A stretch of DNA of 34,749 nt from Pseudobdellovibrionaceae bacterium (GCA_019637955.1 JAHBUS010000006.1:1-34749); one strand, 5' to 3'. Shown: positions 23,854 to 33,299, counted from the stretch's first letter. A program made the numbers and translations. The notes: a model not told the origin generated them from the letters alone.

Positions 23854-24761
23854 TGAATTTTCACCCTCGGATCGAGCCACATCAAAACGGCGTCCGCCAC
23901 GATTTGAAATCCGATCAAAAGCACGCCGAAAAACAGCGTGAGCCCGAGCGCGAGCGTCCAATCACGGTTGAGCAAACTCTGCGTGAACTGAAAACCGAGT
24001 CCCTGAATCGAGAACAGCGTCTCGACCAAAAGGCTTCCCGACAGAAGCCCCGCCGCGAGCCCCGGGACCGAACCCACGTACACCGGGAGCGCATTCTTCA
24101 GGCTCCAACGCCAAATCAAGCGGCGCGGATGACTCCCGAGGGCTTCGAGCGTACGGATGTAATCCTCGCGGCGGATGTGCCTGAGGCGCACATCCAAGAG
24201 CCGCCCGAGCGTCATGCTGGGGCGAAAGGCGATCAAGAACACCGGCAGCACGTACGAGAAGACCGATCCATCCACCCGGATGGGAAACACTTCAAAACGA
24301 AAACACAAAAGCCAGAGCAGCAAGGGGCCTAAGAACAGGGTCGGTAAAGACAGTCCCAACTGGCTGAACGCACGCGCGGGCCGCGACCACAGATAAGACA
24401 GGTGCGGCAGCGTGCCCCACAAAAGCCCAAACACCAACGCCGCGATCAGCCCCGACAGACTCAGCGCCAGCGTGGCCTGAAAGCCCGAGGCGATCACGCG
24501 CGAAACGCTCTGCTCGGCATAATGCAACGAGGTGCCGAAATCGCCCTGAAGAACTTGGCTCCAGTAACGAAGATAGGCCTGAAAACCGGCCTCGTGAATG
24601 TGGTACTTCTCTTCGAGCAAGGCCCGGATCTCGGGACGGAGCGCGACCTCGTCATCGAAAGGTCCGCCGGGAAAGTAGCGCAACAAAACAAAGAGGACTG
24701 TTCCCAGTCCCCAGAGTGTGAAAAGACCTGTTAAAAGGCGGCGGATTAAATATCTTCCCAT
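23850..24761 (-). CDS. DppB/OppB-like peptide ABC transporter permease
   Basis: A 303-aa inner-membrane permease that would form the channel with the DppC-like partner. The N-terminus (MGRYLIRRLLTGLFTLWG) and GDFGTSLHY are family hallmarks, and the EAA loop is RTLEALGSHPRRLIWRWSLKNALP. The C-terminal DPRVKI is also typical. It starts inside the end of the lytic transglycosylase gene (16-bp overlap), with AAAGAG upstream, so translation is probably coupled. This suggests that the transported peptides come from peptidoglycan breakdown, but that is inference. Confidence 0.92.
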   Translation of the reverse strand: MGRYLIRRLLTGLFTLWGLGTVLFVLLRYFPGGPFDDEVALRPEIRALLEEKYHIHEAGFQAYLRYWSQVLQGDFGTSLHYAEQSVSRVIASGFQATLALSLSGLIAALVFGLLWGTLPHLSYLWSRPARAFSQLGLSLPTLFLGPLLLWLLCFRFEVFPIRVDGSVFSYVLPVFLIAFRPSMTLGRLLDVRLRHIRREDYIRTLEALGSHPRRLIWRWSLKNALPVYVGSVPGLAAGLLSGSLLVETLFSIQGLGFQFTQSLLNRDWTLALGLTLFFGVLLIGFQIVADAVLMWLDPRVKIQ

Positions 24762-27268
24762 GTCTCTTTGTTCGCCGACGCGCTCTGAAAGCGAATTTTC
24801 AGAGGTTCGGTGAGCAAAGAATAGAACTCTTTCGAGCCGCCGTAAAGCTGCGTGTACACGTACGAGTTCGACAAGACGCGCTTGACGTAATTGCGGGTCT
24901 CCAAGAATGGAATGTGCTCAACAAACTCATCCAGATCCAACTGGCCGAAGCTGGCGAGCCACCCACGCACGCGGTGCGGCCCGGCGTTGTAGCCGGCCGC
25001 CGTGAGCGCGAAGTTTTGGTCGAACTGCTTCATCAAACGCTGCAGGTACTTCGTCCCCAAACGGATCGACACCTCGGGTTGGTACAAGTTCTGCGGCGTG
25101 AAGCTCTTGTCGCGCAATAGTCCGGCCAGCTTATTGCCGGTGTTGGGCATGATCTGCATCAGACCGATCGCCCCCACGGGCGACACCACGTCGCGCTTGT
25201 ACGCGCTCTCGGCCTTCATGATCCCCCATACCAAATGCGAAGCCACGCCAAACTCGGTTGAGGATTTACTCACTTCGTTTTTGTAAGCCTGGGGATACGC
25301 GTGCTGCCACAAGTAACGAACCCCATCAATGCCGTACTGCGAGCGCTGACCCGCGAACGCGTTCTGCGCGATCGAAGCGGAGCGGTGGTACTGCCCGATG
25401 GTTTCGTACTCACTCATCAGATTTTTAAGATACTCTTTGTTGCTGGTGCGGCGCTCGATGTCGTAGAGATCCCACTTGGCCCAGTCGTTCAAACCCAAAA
25501 TCATCAGATCGCGCGCGCGCTCGAAGCGCTTGACCAACGTGGGATTCGAGAATGAGCTGCGGGTGTCGCCGTCGCCCGAACTTTCTTCGGCGATGTCGAG
25601 GCGCGTGCTTTCGGCATTGGCGGTCTCTTCTTCGGCGGGCGCCGATTCGTCGGCGGTCGTGCCCGAGAGCTCGGCTCCCGACGAGAGCGGACTCAGCACC
25701 ATGGTCTCTTCGCTTTCGGACTCCTCGGGAAGGGCCGAGGCCACCCATCGGCGGCCGTCAAAATCATCGGCCGGCACCATCAGCTCGGTGTTCGAAAAAC
25801 GCGACAGACGCGTCGACTGTTCGGTGAGCACGGGCCTGACGGGTTTCGGGATGAGATTTTCAATTTTGCGCAGCCGCTGGATCGACGCCAAAGCGTAGTA
25901 GCTCTGCCCGCCCACGCGCGCGATGTTCTCGAACTGCGATTTGGCTTCGGCGTACTTCGCCTGGCGGAAGAGCGACATGGCCGTCCAGTACTGCAAGCGG
26001 TCTTCACCCGTGATCAAGTTTTTGCGGCGGCCCTTGCTGTTGAGCCCGCGCAGCTCCGTGAAAGCCTTGTAAGCGCCTTCGTAATCGCCGCGCAAATAGC
26101 GGATCCACGCCAAGTGCCAACGCGCATCGCGCGCCAGGCCCGAATTGGGATAGGTCTTCATCACCTCTTGAAAGCGGCGGGAAGCGCCGTCGTAATCTTG
26201 GAACTGGTAACTGAGAAAGGCCGCTTGGTAAAGCGCCTGACGGCCCAAAGCCGACTTGGGCGAAAGCTTCGAGGCCGTGTAGTAGGAACCCACCGCCAGC
26301 TGGGTTTCGCCCGAGCGGGCCGCGGCGGTTGCCAGCGTGGTTAAGAACGTGAAGTTGTTTTTCTTGGTTTCGTAGTGCGGGAGCAGAAGCTTCATCGCCT
26401 CGCTCACTTCGCCTTCGTGCAGGTGGTACAAGGCTTCGAGCATCACCACGTCGAAGGGATCTTCGCCTTTCACATTGCGAAGCTGCTCGATTTCGACCCA
26501 AGCACGCTCCGACAGTCCGCCCCACTGCAGGTTTTTAATGCGGCGGCGGCGCTCTTCCAGCGTCAGCGCGCAGCCCGTGGGCTTGTCATCAACCTTGGCG
26601 GCCGACAAGTCCGAGGTCCAACCCACGACGCGGCGATCGCCCGGGTACGCCACGAAGAGCTTTTTCATCCATTTGCAGAAGGCCGGCTGATTGTTGCTGG
26701 CGCGTTCGGCGCGTGCGAGCTCCCACAACATGTCGGGATAGACGGCCTCGCTGCGGTTGCGTTTTTCGAGCCCCAGTAAAACCTTACGGGCCTCAAGAGG
26801 TTTGCCTTCGTGCAATTCGATTTTGGCCAGTTCGAACTTGGCTTCGTTTTGCAATTGAAGGTTGGGCGAAAGCTCCAAGAGTTTTTCGAAATTGAGCTTG
26901 GCTTTTTCAAGCTGCTTTTCTTGCAACGCCAAACGCGCCGAGAACAGGTAGGCGTATTCGACCATCGAGCTCGATGTCTTGATGACATCCTGGTAGGCGC
27001 CCGCCGCTTCGACAAATTTACCTTGGGATTCGAGCGCCAGCCCCTTTTCCATCAGCAACAAAGGACGTTCGCTTTCCGGAGCGGAGCCGAGGCCCTTTTC
27101 GAGCCATTCCAGGCGCGCCGATGGCGACTTGGAGCGCATCGATTGGATCTTCGAGAGCCACTCGCTTTGCGCAAACGCCGTCGTGGGAACGAAACTCGAA
27201 CCCACGAGAGAAAGAGAGAGAAGAATGCGGCCGGTAAGACCGCTCGAGGCTTTATTCATTTGTCGCAT
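24746..27268 (-). CDS. Soluble lytic murein transglycosylase (Slt-like, TPR plus SLT domain)
   Basis: An 840-aa secreted enzyme that cleaves peptidoglycan glycan strands, forming 1,6-anhydro-MurNAc ends. After a signal peptide comes a long region of TPR-like helical repeats (about residues 50-490). An acidic Ser/Glu/Ala-rich, probably disordered stretch follows (about 505-570), then more helix, then the C-terminal SLT domain. The catalytic Glu is in IMKAESAY (about 686), followed by GAIGLMQIMP and AAGYNAGPHRV. It is longer than E. coli Slt (about 645 aa), mainly in the repeats and linker. The start is ATG at 27268, eight bases after AAGGA; ATGs at 27277 and 27259 fit worse. It is the first gene of the operon and is divergent from radA. 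Confidence 0.94.
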   Translation of the reverse strand: MRQMNKASSGLTGRILLSLSLVGSSFVPTTAFAQSEWLSKIQSMRSKSPSARLEWLEKGLGSAPESERPLLLMEKGLALESQGKFVEAAGAYQDVIKTSSSMVEYAYLFSARLALQEKQLEKAKLNFEKLLELSPNLQLQNEAKFELAKIELHEGKPLEARKVLLGLEKRNRSEAVYPDMLWELARAERASNNQPAFCKWMKKLFVAYPGDRRVVGWTSDLSAAKVDDKPTGCALTLEERRRRIKNLQWGGLSERAWVEIEQLRNVKGEDPFDVVMLEALYHLHEGEVSEAMKLLLPHYETKKNNFTFLTTLATAAARSGETQLAVGSYYTASKLSPKSALGRQALYQAAFLSYQFQDYDGASRRFQEVMKTYPNSGLARDARWHLAWIRYLRGDYEGAYKAFTELRGLNSKGRRKNLITGEDRLQYWTAMSLFRQAKYAEAKSQFENIARVGGQSYYALASIQRLRKIENLIPKPVRPVLTEQSTRLSRFSNTELMVPADDFDGRRWVASALPEESESEETMVLSPLSSGAELSGTTADESAPAEEETANAESTRLDIAEESSGDGDTRSSFSNPTLVKRFERARDLMILGLNDWAKWDLYDIERRTSNKEYLKNLMSEYETIGQYHRSASIAQNAFAGQRSQYGIDGVRYLWQHAYPQAYKNEVSKSSTEFGVASHLVWGIMKAESAYKRDVVSPVGAIGLMQIMPNTGNKLAGLLRDKSFTPQNLYQPEVSIRLGTKYLQRLMKQFDQNFALTAAGYNAGPHRVRGWLASFGQLDLDEFVEHIPFLETRNYVKRVLSNSYVYTQLYGGSKEFYSLLTEPLKIRFQSASANKETWEDI

Positions 27269-27327
27269 GGTTTTCATCCTTGAAACACGCTAGGAGTCCC
27301 TCCATGATGGTAGCAAAAAGGCCCTCT

Positions 27328-28815
27328 ATGGCGAAGTCCAAAACGAAAACAATCTACACTTGTCAAAAGTGCGCCGCACAACGCCCCCGCTGGGAAGGTA
27401 AATGCACGGATTGTGGCGCCTGGAACTCCTTCGTCGAGGAGCTCGTGACCAGCGAGCCCAAGGGCGGGTCCACGCGCGGCTGGGCGCTTGGGGCTTCGGC
27501 ACCGACGACCTCTGCCAACGCGCAAGGAAGCGTCCGCCTCGACCAGTCGATTCAAGAGCTTCAATTCGAGCGCCGTGATACCGGCATCGGCGAACTCAAC
27601 CGCGTTTTGGGGGGCGGGCTGGTCCGGGGTTCTTTCGTCCTGCTGGGCGGCGCCCCCGGCATCGGCAAAAGCACGTTGCTGCTGCAAATGGCCGGTGGCC
27701 TGGCCAAAGAAGGTTCGAATCTGCTCTACATTTCGGGCGAAGAAAGCGTGGCGCAAACGGGTTCGCGCGCCCAGCGCCTGGGCATTCGCGAAGCCCGCGT
27801 CGAGCTGCTGGCCGAAAGCAATCTGCAAGTCGTTTTGGATTTTGCGCGCAAGAAACGGCCCGATGTTTTGATCGTCGATTCGATTCAGTCGATTTTTTTG
27901 CCGGAACTTGAGGCCGCGCCCGGCTCGGTCTCGCAGGTGCGCGAATGCGCGGGCCATCTGATGGGCCTCGCGAAAAACGAAGGTATCAGCGTCGTGTTGA
28001 TCGGCCACGTCACCAAAGAGGGAAACCTCGCCGGCCCCAAAGTTCTCGAACACATGGTCGACTGCGTGCTGTCTTTTGAAGGCGATCTGTCGCACCATTT
28101 CCGCCTGCTCCGCTCGCTGAAAAATCGCTTCGGAGCCACCTTTGAGCTCGGCGTCTTTCAAATGAACGCCGAGGGTCTCGAAGAGGTCGCCAATCCGTCG
28201 GAGCTTTTTCTCGAGCAGCGCGGAGAGAACCTGATCGGCTCGGCGGTCTTCGCTTCGGTCGAAGGCAGCCGCCCTTTGCTCTGCGAAATTCAAGCTCTGA
28301 CCAGTCCCTCCCCGATGGCCATGCCCCGGCGAAACGCGCTCGGGCTGGAGGTGGGACGCCTGCACATGCTGACCGCCGTCTTAGACCGCCACCTGGGCTT
28401 GTCGCTTTCTCATTCGGATCTTTACATCAACGTGGTGGGCGGCCTGAGGCTTGAAGAGCCTTCGGTCGACCTTGCGGTGGCGGCGGCAATTCTGTCCACC
28501 GAGACCGAGCAACCTCTGGATGCCAAGACCGTCTTTTTCGGCGAGCTGGGCCTGACCGGAGAAGTCCGCGCGGTCACCTTTGTCGAACAGCGCCTGCGCG
28601 AAGCCGACAAACTCGGATTTACGCAGTTTGTCCTGCCCGCGAGCAACCGCAAGCATCTGAAAGACTTTGACTTGGGACCCGGAAAGACGATGCACTGGAT
28701 GAAACACGTTCAGGATTTGGGCCGGTTCCTCGGAGCCGGCAAACCGAAACGGCCGACGACGGCCCGCCCGGCTCCTCAAAAATCGAACGAGCGCAGCCAC
28801 CGAGGTGAAATGTGA
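27328..28815 (+). CDS. radA: DNA repair protein RadA (Sms)
   Basis: A 495-aa ATP-dependent DNA repair and branch-migration protein. The N-terminal C4 zinc finger has Cys at 12, 15, 26 and 29 (CQKC and CTDC). Walker A is GGAPGIGKST (about 109), the RadA-specific KNRFG motif is at about 263, and a Lon-protease-like domain forms the C-terminus without an obvious peptidase dyad. The tail is basic and disordered. ATG at 27328 is chosen for AAGG seven bases upstream and the family-typical MAKSKTKT start; an open frame from 27280 has an unlike N-terminus. Its TGA overlaps the GTG of the next gene. Confidence 0.96.
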   Translation: MAKSKTKTIYTCQKCAAQRPRWEGKCTDCGAWNSFVEELVTSEPKGGSTRGWALGASAPTTSANAQGSVRLDQSIQELQFERRDTGIGELNRVLGGGLVRGSFVLLGGAPGIGKSTLLLQMAGGLAKEGSNLLYISGEESVAQTGSRAQRLGIREARVELLAESNLQVVLDFARKKRPDVLIVDSIQSIFLPELEAAPGSVSQVRECAGHLMGLAKNEGISVVLIGHVTKEGNLAGPKVLEHMVDCVLSFEGDLSHHFRLLRSLKNRFGATFELGVFQMNAEGLEEVANPSELFLEQRGENLIGSAVFASVEGSRPLLCEIQALTSPSPMAMPRRNALGLEVGRLHMLTAVLDRHLGLSLSHSDLYINVVGGLRLEEPSVDLAVAAAILSTETEQPLDAKTVFFGELGLTGEVRAVTFVEQRLREADKLGFTQFVLPASNRKHLKDFDLGPGKTMHWMKHVQDLGRFLGAGKPKRPTTARPAPQKSNERSHRGEM

Positions 28816-29207
28816 TTGCAACAACCGCTGAGATTACCCGCGAAGTCTATAAACCTGGCGATTTCATTTTCTTCGAGGGCGATCTCGACTTTCATTTCTA
28901 CATCATCGAATTCGGCGAAGTTCAGATCTTCACTAAAAATGCGCAAGGCACGCGCATCAATATCGCCACCATCGAACCCGGCGAATCTTTCGGCGAGTTC
29001 GCGCTTCTCGACAAGGCTCCCCGCTCCGCTTCGGCGCAGGCCTTGACCGAGGTCAGCTTGTTCAAGGTGTCGCAAGTGGGATTCGAAGATCTGCTGAACG
29101 AACTTCCGGTTTGGTCGAGCAGCATGCTGCGCAACTTCGCGGTCCGCCTCAAGAACATGAATCAAGTTCTGAAGACGGTCCCGCAATTCGTCAAAAAAGG
29201 TCAGTAA
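28812..29207 (+). CDS. Single-domain cyclic-nucleotide-binding protein
   Basis: A 131-aa cytoplasmic protein that is a lone cNMP-binding (CRP-like) beta-barrel without a DNA-binding domain. It has the conserved phosphate-binding cassette PGESFGEFALLDKAPRSAS, with the Glu and Arg that bind cyclic nucleotide in family members. It starts with GTG overlapping the radA stop by four bases, with GAGGTG upstream, so it is co-translated with RadA. A link between a cyclic-nucleotide sensor and DNA repair is suggested only by position. Its last seven bases overlap the end of the convergent 823-aa gene. Confidence 0.9.
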   Translation: MIATTAEITREVYKPGDFIFFEGDLDFHFYIIEFGEVQIFTKNAQGTRINIATIEPGESFGEFALLDKAPRSASAQALTEVSLFKVSQVGFEDLLNELPVWSSSMLRNFAVRLKNMNQVLKTVPQFVKKGQ

Positions 29208-31672
29208 GTTTCGACTTCGGCGATGTAGGCGCGCGAGAGCGCCTCGAGTTCGTCTTTCATGGCCTCATTTTTCTGGATGAGTTTCAACAGTTCGCGGCCG
29301 TTTTCAAGACGGCGCTGCTTTTGTCCCATCCAATTGCAGAGGTAAAGACCCCATTCTTTTTGAAAGGCCCAAAGATCAAAGGGCGATTTGTCCAAATCCA
29401 CCGCGTTTGCGCGGCGCGGACGCATCCAAAAATCTTGGCCCGCGGCCGACACCACTTGAAAGTCCGACGACATCTTCTCGCCGTAAACCATGCGGATCTC
29501 GTCGATACGCCCGGCGGCGTCCAGCTGATCTTGGTAAAACTCCACTGCCGGCTTGGTCATCTTTTTAAACTCGATCACCTGATCGAGTTTTCCATTCACC
29601 TCAACCAAAACCCAATAGCGTTCAAGGCCCATACTGCTGCCGCTGTCGTTCACGCGCAAGGCGTAGTCGACGGCTTTCCAGCCCTTGGATTGAAAGATCC
29701 CGGCGCTCTGAGCGAGAACCGCTTGAAGTTCGGACTTTTGCGCCGCGGTCATTTTCGAGACCGGCTTCGACTCGAGGCGCTCGTGGTTGAATTTACCGTT
29801 CGTCGTATTTTTTTCGATGTACTTGAGGCGCGCCTCTTTCATTTCGGTCTTGGTCGTGGCCAGCGCCTCTTGAACGTCCTCGGGAATCTCGTGCGCTTTG
29901 CCTTGAAGGCCTTCGACGTACGCCTCGAACATGGGGCGGTATTTAAAGTCGAGATCCGCCACTTTAAAGATGGTCATCATGCGCACGAAATCCAAAATCA
30001 ACGGGGCGCGCCCGCCATCATCAACGTCGGCCACCATCAACTGGCGCCGGCCGCTTTCGGTTTCGCCATCGAGGATGTTTTTTAAATGAGGATCGCCGAT
30101 CACGACGCCTTCAACCAGCGTCTGTTTGTCGACATGGTCGGTGGCGTTCTCTTTCATCCAGGCCCAGTAGTGCGACACGTTGCTCGAGAGAAGCTTACGG
30201 GGGTTGCGCCCCGTGCTGCGCCAAAGACGGCGGATGCTCGCCTCCGAGGCCGGACCGCGAGCGGAGGTGATCTCGCAGGGCGTGGCCGAGCGGTCTTGGC
30301 GGAGGCGCTTCTGCACATCGAGATCAAATCTCAGCTGGCCCGAATCGCATTTTGTTTTGAGCACGTCGTAAGCGCGCTGCAAGTTGCCCATGAAGCTGAT
30401 CCGCGAGCCCTTAAAGTCCGCGTTCGTATAAAGAAGGTCTTTGGTGAAGTACTCCTGCGCCTGAGCCTCATTGCTCTTCACGGCCTGAGCGAAACGCATG
30501 AAGCGGGAGTAGGTCTCGTAGCTCATGTGCCGGACGTTCTCGATGCCGTCCACGCTGCGCATGTTGTTCGAACGCATGTTCACGTTCACGCCGCAGTCGT
30601 TGTCTTTCAAAACCATCTCTTTGACCAAAAAGGCTTGCTTGCCCTTGGCGGCGGCGAGCTCGGACTCAGGAACAACCGCCTGCACGATTCCGACATTGTA
30701 GTTCTGGCGGGATTGATTCTGACGCGTGACTTTTTGGGCCTCGGACTTCTCGGTTTTGAGAACGCCGTTCTCGAGCCAATACCAACGGAACTTATAGTGG
30801 ATGTTGCCGATGCGATCGTCCTGCGACATGAGAGTGTCGAGCAGGACCATGTCCGAAACGTCCTTCATTTGCACCATCATCGGAACGACGACGGACAGCT
30901 GATTGGAGCCCGCGAGTTGCTCAAGACTTTGCGGGCTGGTGACTCGCAAGTAAGGAGCTTGCTGCACGAAACGCTGGTAGCGGGTGTCGTAACCGCCGAC
31001 GCCGCTGACCTCGGTGTAGATGAATTCGTTTTTCACGTTGTCGGTCAAGAAACCGTAAAGCATGCCGTCCCGGGTGAAGAGCGTCGACGGTCGCTCTTGA
31101 TGGGCCTCGAGAATTTTATTCCAAGACCGGCCGATCATCTCGCCCGCCGGAATCAAATCCAAGGCCCGCTCGGCGATACGCTGGTGCTCGCGCGGGTCCA
31201 TCGTGCGCAGCACGGTCACGGGAATGCGGCCCACGCCGCCCAAGATGCGCGACACGTGGTAGGTCGCGATGCCCGAAGGCGTGTACGAGCAGGTGATGCT
31301 CTGTTTGAATTTGGCTTCGACCTTGCGGAGCTTCGAGTCTTCGGTGCAATGACCTTGCATGATCTCGGCGCGGGTTTTTCCTTCGGGGATTTTGCAGATC
31401 AAGGTGCCCGGATTGGTGGAATTGAGTTTCGGGCAGAGAGCGACGTTCGCATAAAAATCATAGCCGCAGAGTTGAGATTCTTTTTTCAAGTCATCGGCCG
31501 AGAAAATCGAGGCGTCGGCGAAGCCGCCCACCCACTTGCGCGGCGACCAGCAGGTCTCACGCGCGCCCGAGGGCGACTGAAAACCCTTGGATTGAGCGGG
31601 AAGAAAGCCCGCAGTTTGCGCCTGGACCGACAGGGCGGAGAGCGAAATCAGGGACAAAATCCAGCGCTTCAT
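29201..31672 (-). CDS. Large secreted protein with DUF2252/APH-like kinase motif
   Basis: An 823-aa exported protein with a signal peptide of about 18 residues (VQA cleavage) and an N-terminal Cys-containing region of unknown kind. Around residues 523-556, VIGDPHLKNIL followed by ADVDDGGRAPLILDFVRM matches the layout of DUF2252 and aminoglycoside-phosphotransferase-type catalytic loops (GDxHxxN ... DxDD). This predicts a kinase fold acting outside the cytoplasm. The rest is largely helical with no recognised domain. GAGGTG six bases before the ATG supports the start. A GC-rich hairpin lies directly upstream of that site. The function is not known. Confidence 0.72.
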   Translation of the reverse strand: MKRWILSLISLSALSVQAQTAGFLPAQSKGFQSPSGARETCWSPRKWVGGFADASIFSADDLKKESQLCGYDFYANVALCPKLNSTNPGTLICKIPEGKTRAEIMQGHCTEDSKLRKVEAKFKQSITCSYTPSGIATYHVSRILGGVGRIPVTVLRTMDPREHQRIAERALDLIPAGEMIGRSWNKILEAHQERPSTLFTRDGMLYGFLTDNVKNEFIYTEVSGVGGYDTRYQRFVQQAPYLRVTSPQSLEQLAGSNQLSVVVPMMVQMKDVSDMVLLDTLMSQDDRIGNIHYKFRWYWLENGVLKTEKSEAQKVTRQNQSRQNYNVGIVQAVVPESELAAAKGKQAFLVKEMVLKDNDCGVNVNMRSNNMRSVDGIENVRHMSYETYSRFMRFAQAVKSNEAQAQEYFTKDLLYTNADFKGSRISFMGNLQRAYDVLKTKCDSGQLRFDLDVQKRLRQDRSATPCEITSARGPASEASIRRLWRSTGRNPRKLLSSNVSHYWAWMKENATDHVDKQTLVEGVVIGDPHLKNILDGETESGRRQLMVADVDDGGRAPLILDFVRMMTIFKVADLDFKYRPMFEAYVEGLQGKAHEIPEDVQEALATTKTEMKEARLKYIEKNTTNGKFNHERLESKPVSKMTAAQKSELQAVLAQSAGIFQSKGWKAVDYALRVNDSGSSMGLERYWVLVEVNGKLDQVIEFKKMTKPAVEFYQDQLDAAGRIDEIRMVYGEKMSSDFQVVSAAGQDFWMRPRRANAVDLDKSPFDLWAFQKEWGLYLCNWMGQKQRRLENGRELLKLIQKNEAMKDELEALSRAYIAEVETY

Positions 31673-31811
31673 GGTGACACCTCATCGGGCCCACCTTGGG
31701 CCCGGGGTGCTTAGTTCAATCCCCAGGCCAAGTGAAGACTGATCTAATCCCAACCGAATCCTGATAATTGTCGAAAAATCTGACAGGACGACTTTCTTCG
31801 CCGCCCAAGCC
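31673..31811 (-). promoter_or_regulatory. Leader/intergenic region with GC hairpin upstream of the 823-aa gene
   Basis: A 7-bp perfect stem CGGGCCC/GGGCCCG with a 5-base loop lies at 31686-31704, right before the Shine-Dalgarno of the minus-strand gene. It has no U-tract, so it is more likely a leader structure than a terminator. An AT-rich inverted repeat TCCTG...CAGGA (31759-31788) just after glpK could be a weak terminator. No clear promoter was found. Confidence 0.4.
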
Positions 31812-33299
31812 TTAAAAGGAACGGCGAACGGCCGCCTGCCAATGCTCCAAGCGCTGCTTTCGCGCTTTGGCCGTCATGTCGGGCGCGAAGCTTTGGTCCT
31901 TCTGCCAAACTTTCTTGATGTCTTCGAGCGACTTCCAGAAACCAACGCCAAGACCCGCCAAATACGCAGCTCCCATTGAGGTCGTCTCGATCGAGCGCGG
32001 ACGCACGACCGTGGTCCCCATGTAGTCGGCCTGCATCTGCATCAAAAGATTGTTGGCCGAAGCGCCGCCATCGACCTTGAGGCTCTTGAGTTTTTTGCCC
32101 AGGTCTTTTTGCATCGCGATCAGAATCTCGCAGTTCTGCAGCGCCATCGCTTCGAGCGTGGCGCGCGCGATGTGCGCCCGGCCCGTCCCGCGCGTGAGGC
32201 CCGTGATCACCCCGCGCGCCTCCGGTTTCCAGTAGGGAGCCCCGAGCCCGGTCAAAGCCGGCACGAATTCAACGCCATCGGCGGTCGCCACTTCGCGCGC
32301 GAGCGCTTCGATCTCCCCGCTTCCCTTGATGATGCCGAGACCATCACGCAGCCACTGCACGGCCGCCCCGCAAACGAAGGCCCCGCCTTCCAGGGCGTAC
32401 TGAGTTTTTTGTTTGGGAAGGCGCCAAGCGACCGTCGTCAAAAGACCGCTCTTCGACGCCACGATTTTGGCGCCGGTGTTCATCAGCAAGAAACTGCCGG
32501 TGCCATAAGTGCATTTGGATTCGCCCGCCTGCCAGCACGTCTGTCCAAAAAGCGCGGACTGCTGATCGCCCGCGACGCCCGCGATCGGGATGCCATCCGG
32601 CAGAACGCCGAGGCCTTTGGTGAACCCCAAAATGCCGCTCGAATCGGTGATCGTCGGCAGCATCTCGCGCGGAACTCCCAGAATTTTGAGAAGCTGGGGG
32701 TCCCAATCCGTCGACGCCAAATCCATGAGCAGCGTGCGCGAGGCGTTGCTGACATCGGTGACGTGCGATTCGCCCTTCGAGAGGCGCCAAATCAGAAAAG
32801 AATCGATCGTCCCCGCCCGCAAGTCGCCGCGGCCTAAAATTTCGCGGCACGAAGGCACGTTTTTCAGGATCCAGTGGATCTTCGTCCCCGAAAAATAGGG
32901 ATCGAGAACGAGGCCGGTCTTTTTCTTAAAGAGGCGCTCGTGACCCGCTTTCTTCAGTTTGGCGCAAATGTCGTGGGTTCGGCGGCATTGCCAGACGACC
33001 GCGTTCATCACCGGACGGTGATTGCGGGCATCCCAAACGACCACGGTCTCGCGCTGATTCGTGATTCCGATGCCGGCGACTTGGCGACCTTGCACCTGCG
33101 CCTTCATCAAAACTTGGGGGATCAGCTTGGCCACCGTGCCCCAAATGTCTTCGGGATCGTGTTCCACCCAGCCGGGTTTGGGAAAAATTTGCTTGAAATC
33201 CTCGTCGGCGGACGCCACCAGACTTCCGGTGAGGTCCATCAAACTCACGGTTGTTCCCGTTGTTCCTTGATCGATCGCCATGATATATCTGGAATGCAT
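31812..33299 (-). CDS. glpK: Glycerol kinase
   Basis: A 495-aa cytosolic enzyme that phosphorylates glycerol to sn-glycerol 3-phosphate. Visible motifs are MAIDQGTTGTT (phosphate 1), PGWVEHDPEDIW, GITNQRET, AVVWQCRRT, GVAGDQQSALFGQ and the C-terminal VDGGASANN. Length is normal for the family. The start at 33299 is supported by AAGGGGG six bases upstream. There is no glpF or glpD beside it. It is divergent, with 23 bp between starts, from a PlsC-type acyltransferase, and its product is the substrate at the head of phospholipid synthesis. Confidence 0.97.
   Translation of the reverse strand: MHSRYIMAIDQGTTGTTVSLMDLTGSLVASADEDFKQIFPKPGWVEHDPEDIWGTVAKLIPQVLMKAQVQGRQVAGIGITNQRETVVVWDARNHRPVMNAVVWQCRRTHDICAKLKKAGHERLFKKKTGLVLDPYFSGTKIHWILKNVPSCREILGRGDLRAGTIDSFLIWRLSKGESHVTDVSNASRTLLMDLASTDWDPQLLKILGVPREMLPTITDSSGILGFTKGLGVLPDGIPIAGVAGDQQSALFGQTCWQAGESKCTYGTGSFLLMNTGAKIVASKSGLLTTVAWRLPKQKTQYALEGGAFVCGAAVQWLRDGLGIIKGSGEIEALAREVATADGVEFVPALTGLGAPYWKPEARGVITGLTRGTGRAHIARATLEAMALQNCEILIAMQKDLGKKLKSLKVDGGASANNLLMQMQADYMGTTVVRPRSIETTSMGAAYLAGLGVGFWKSLEDIKKVWQKDQSFAPDMTAKARKQRLEHWQAAVRRSF

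Noticed and set aside
30086-31714. 542-aa plus-strand open frame opposite the 823-aa gene
   Set aside because: Shadow frame rich in His, Arg and Val without motifs. The minus-strand gene has a signal peptide, ribosome-binding site and kinase-like motif.
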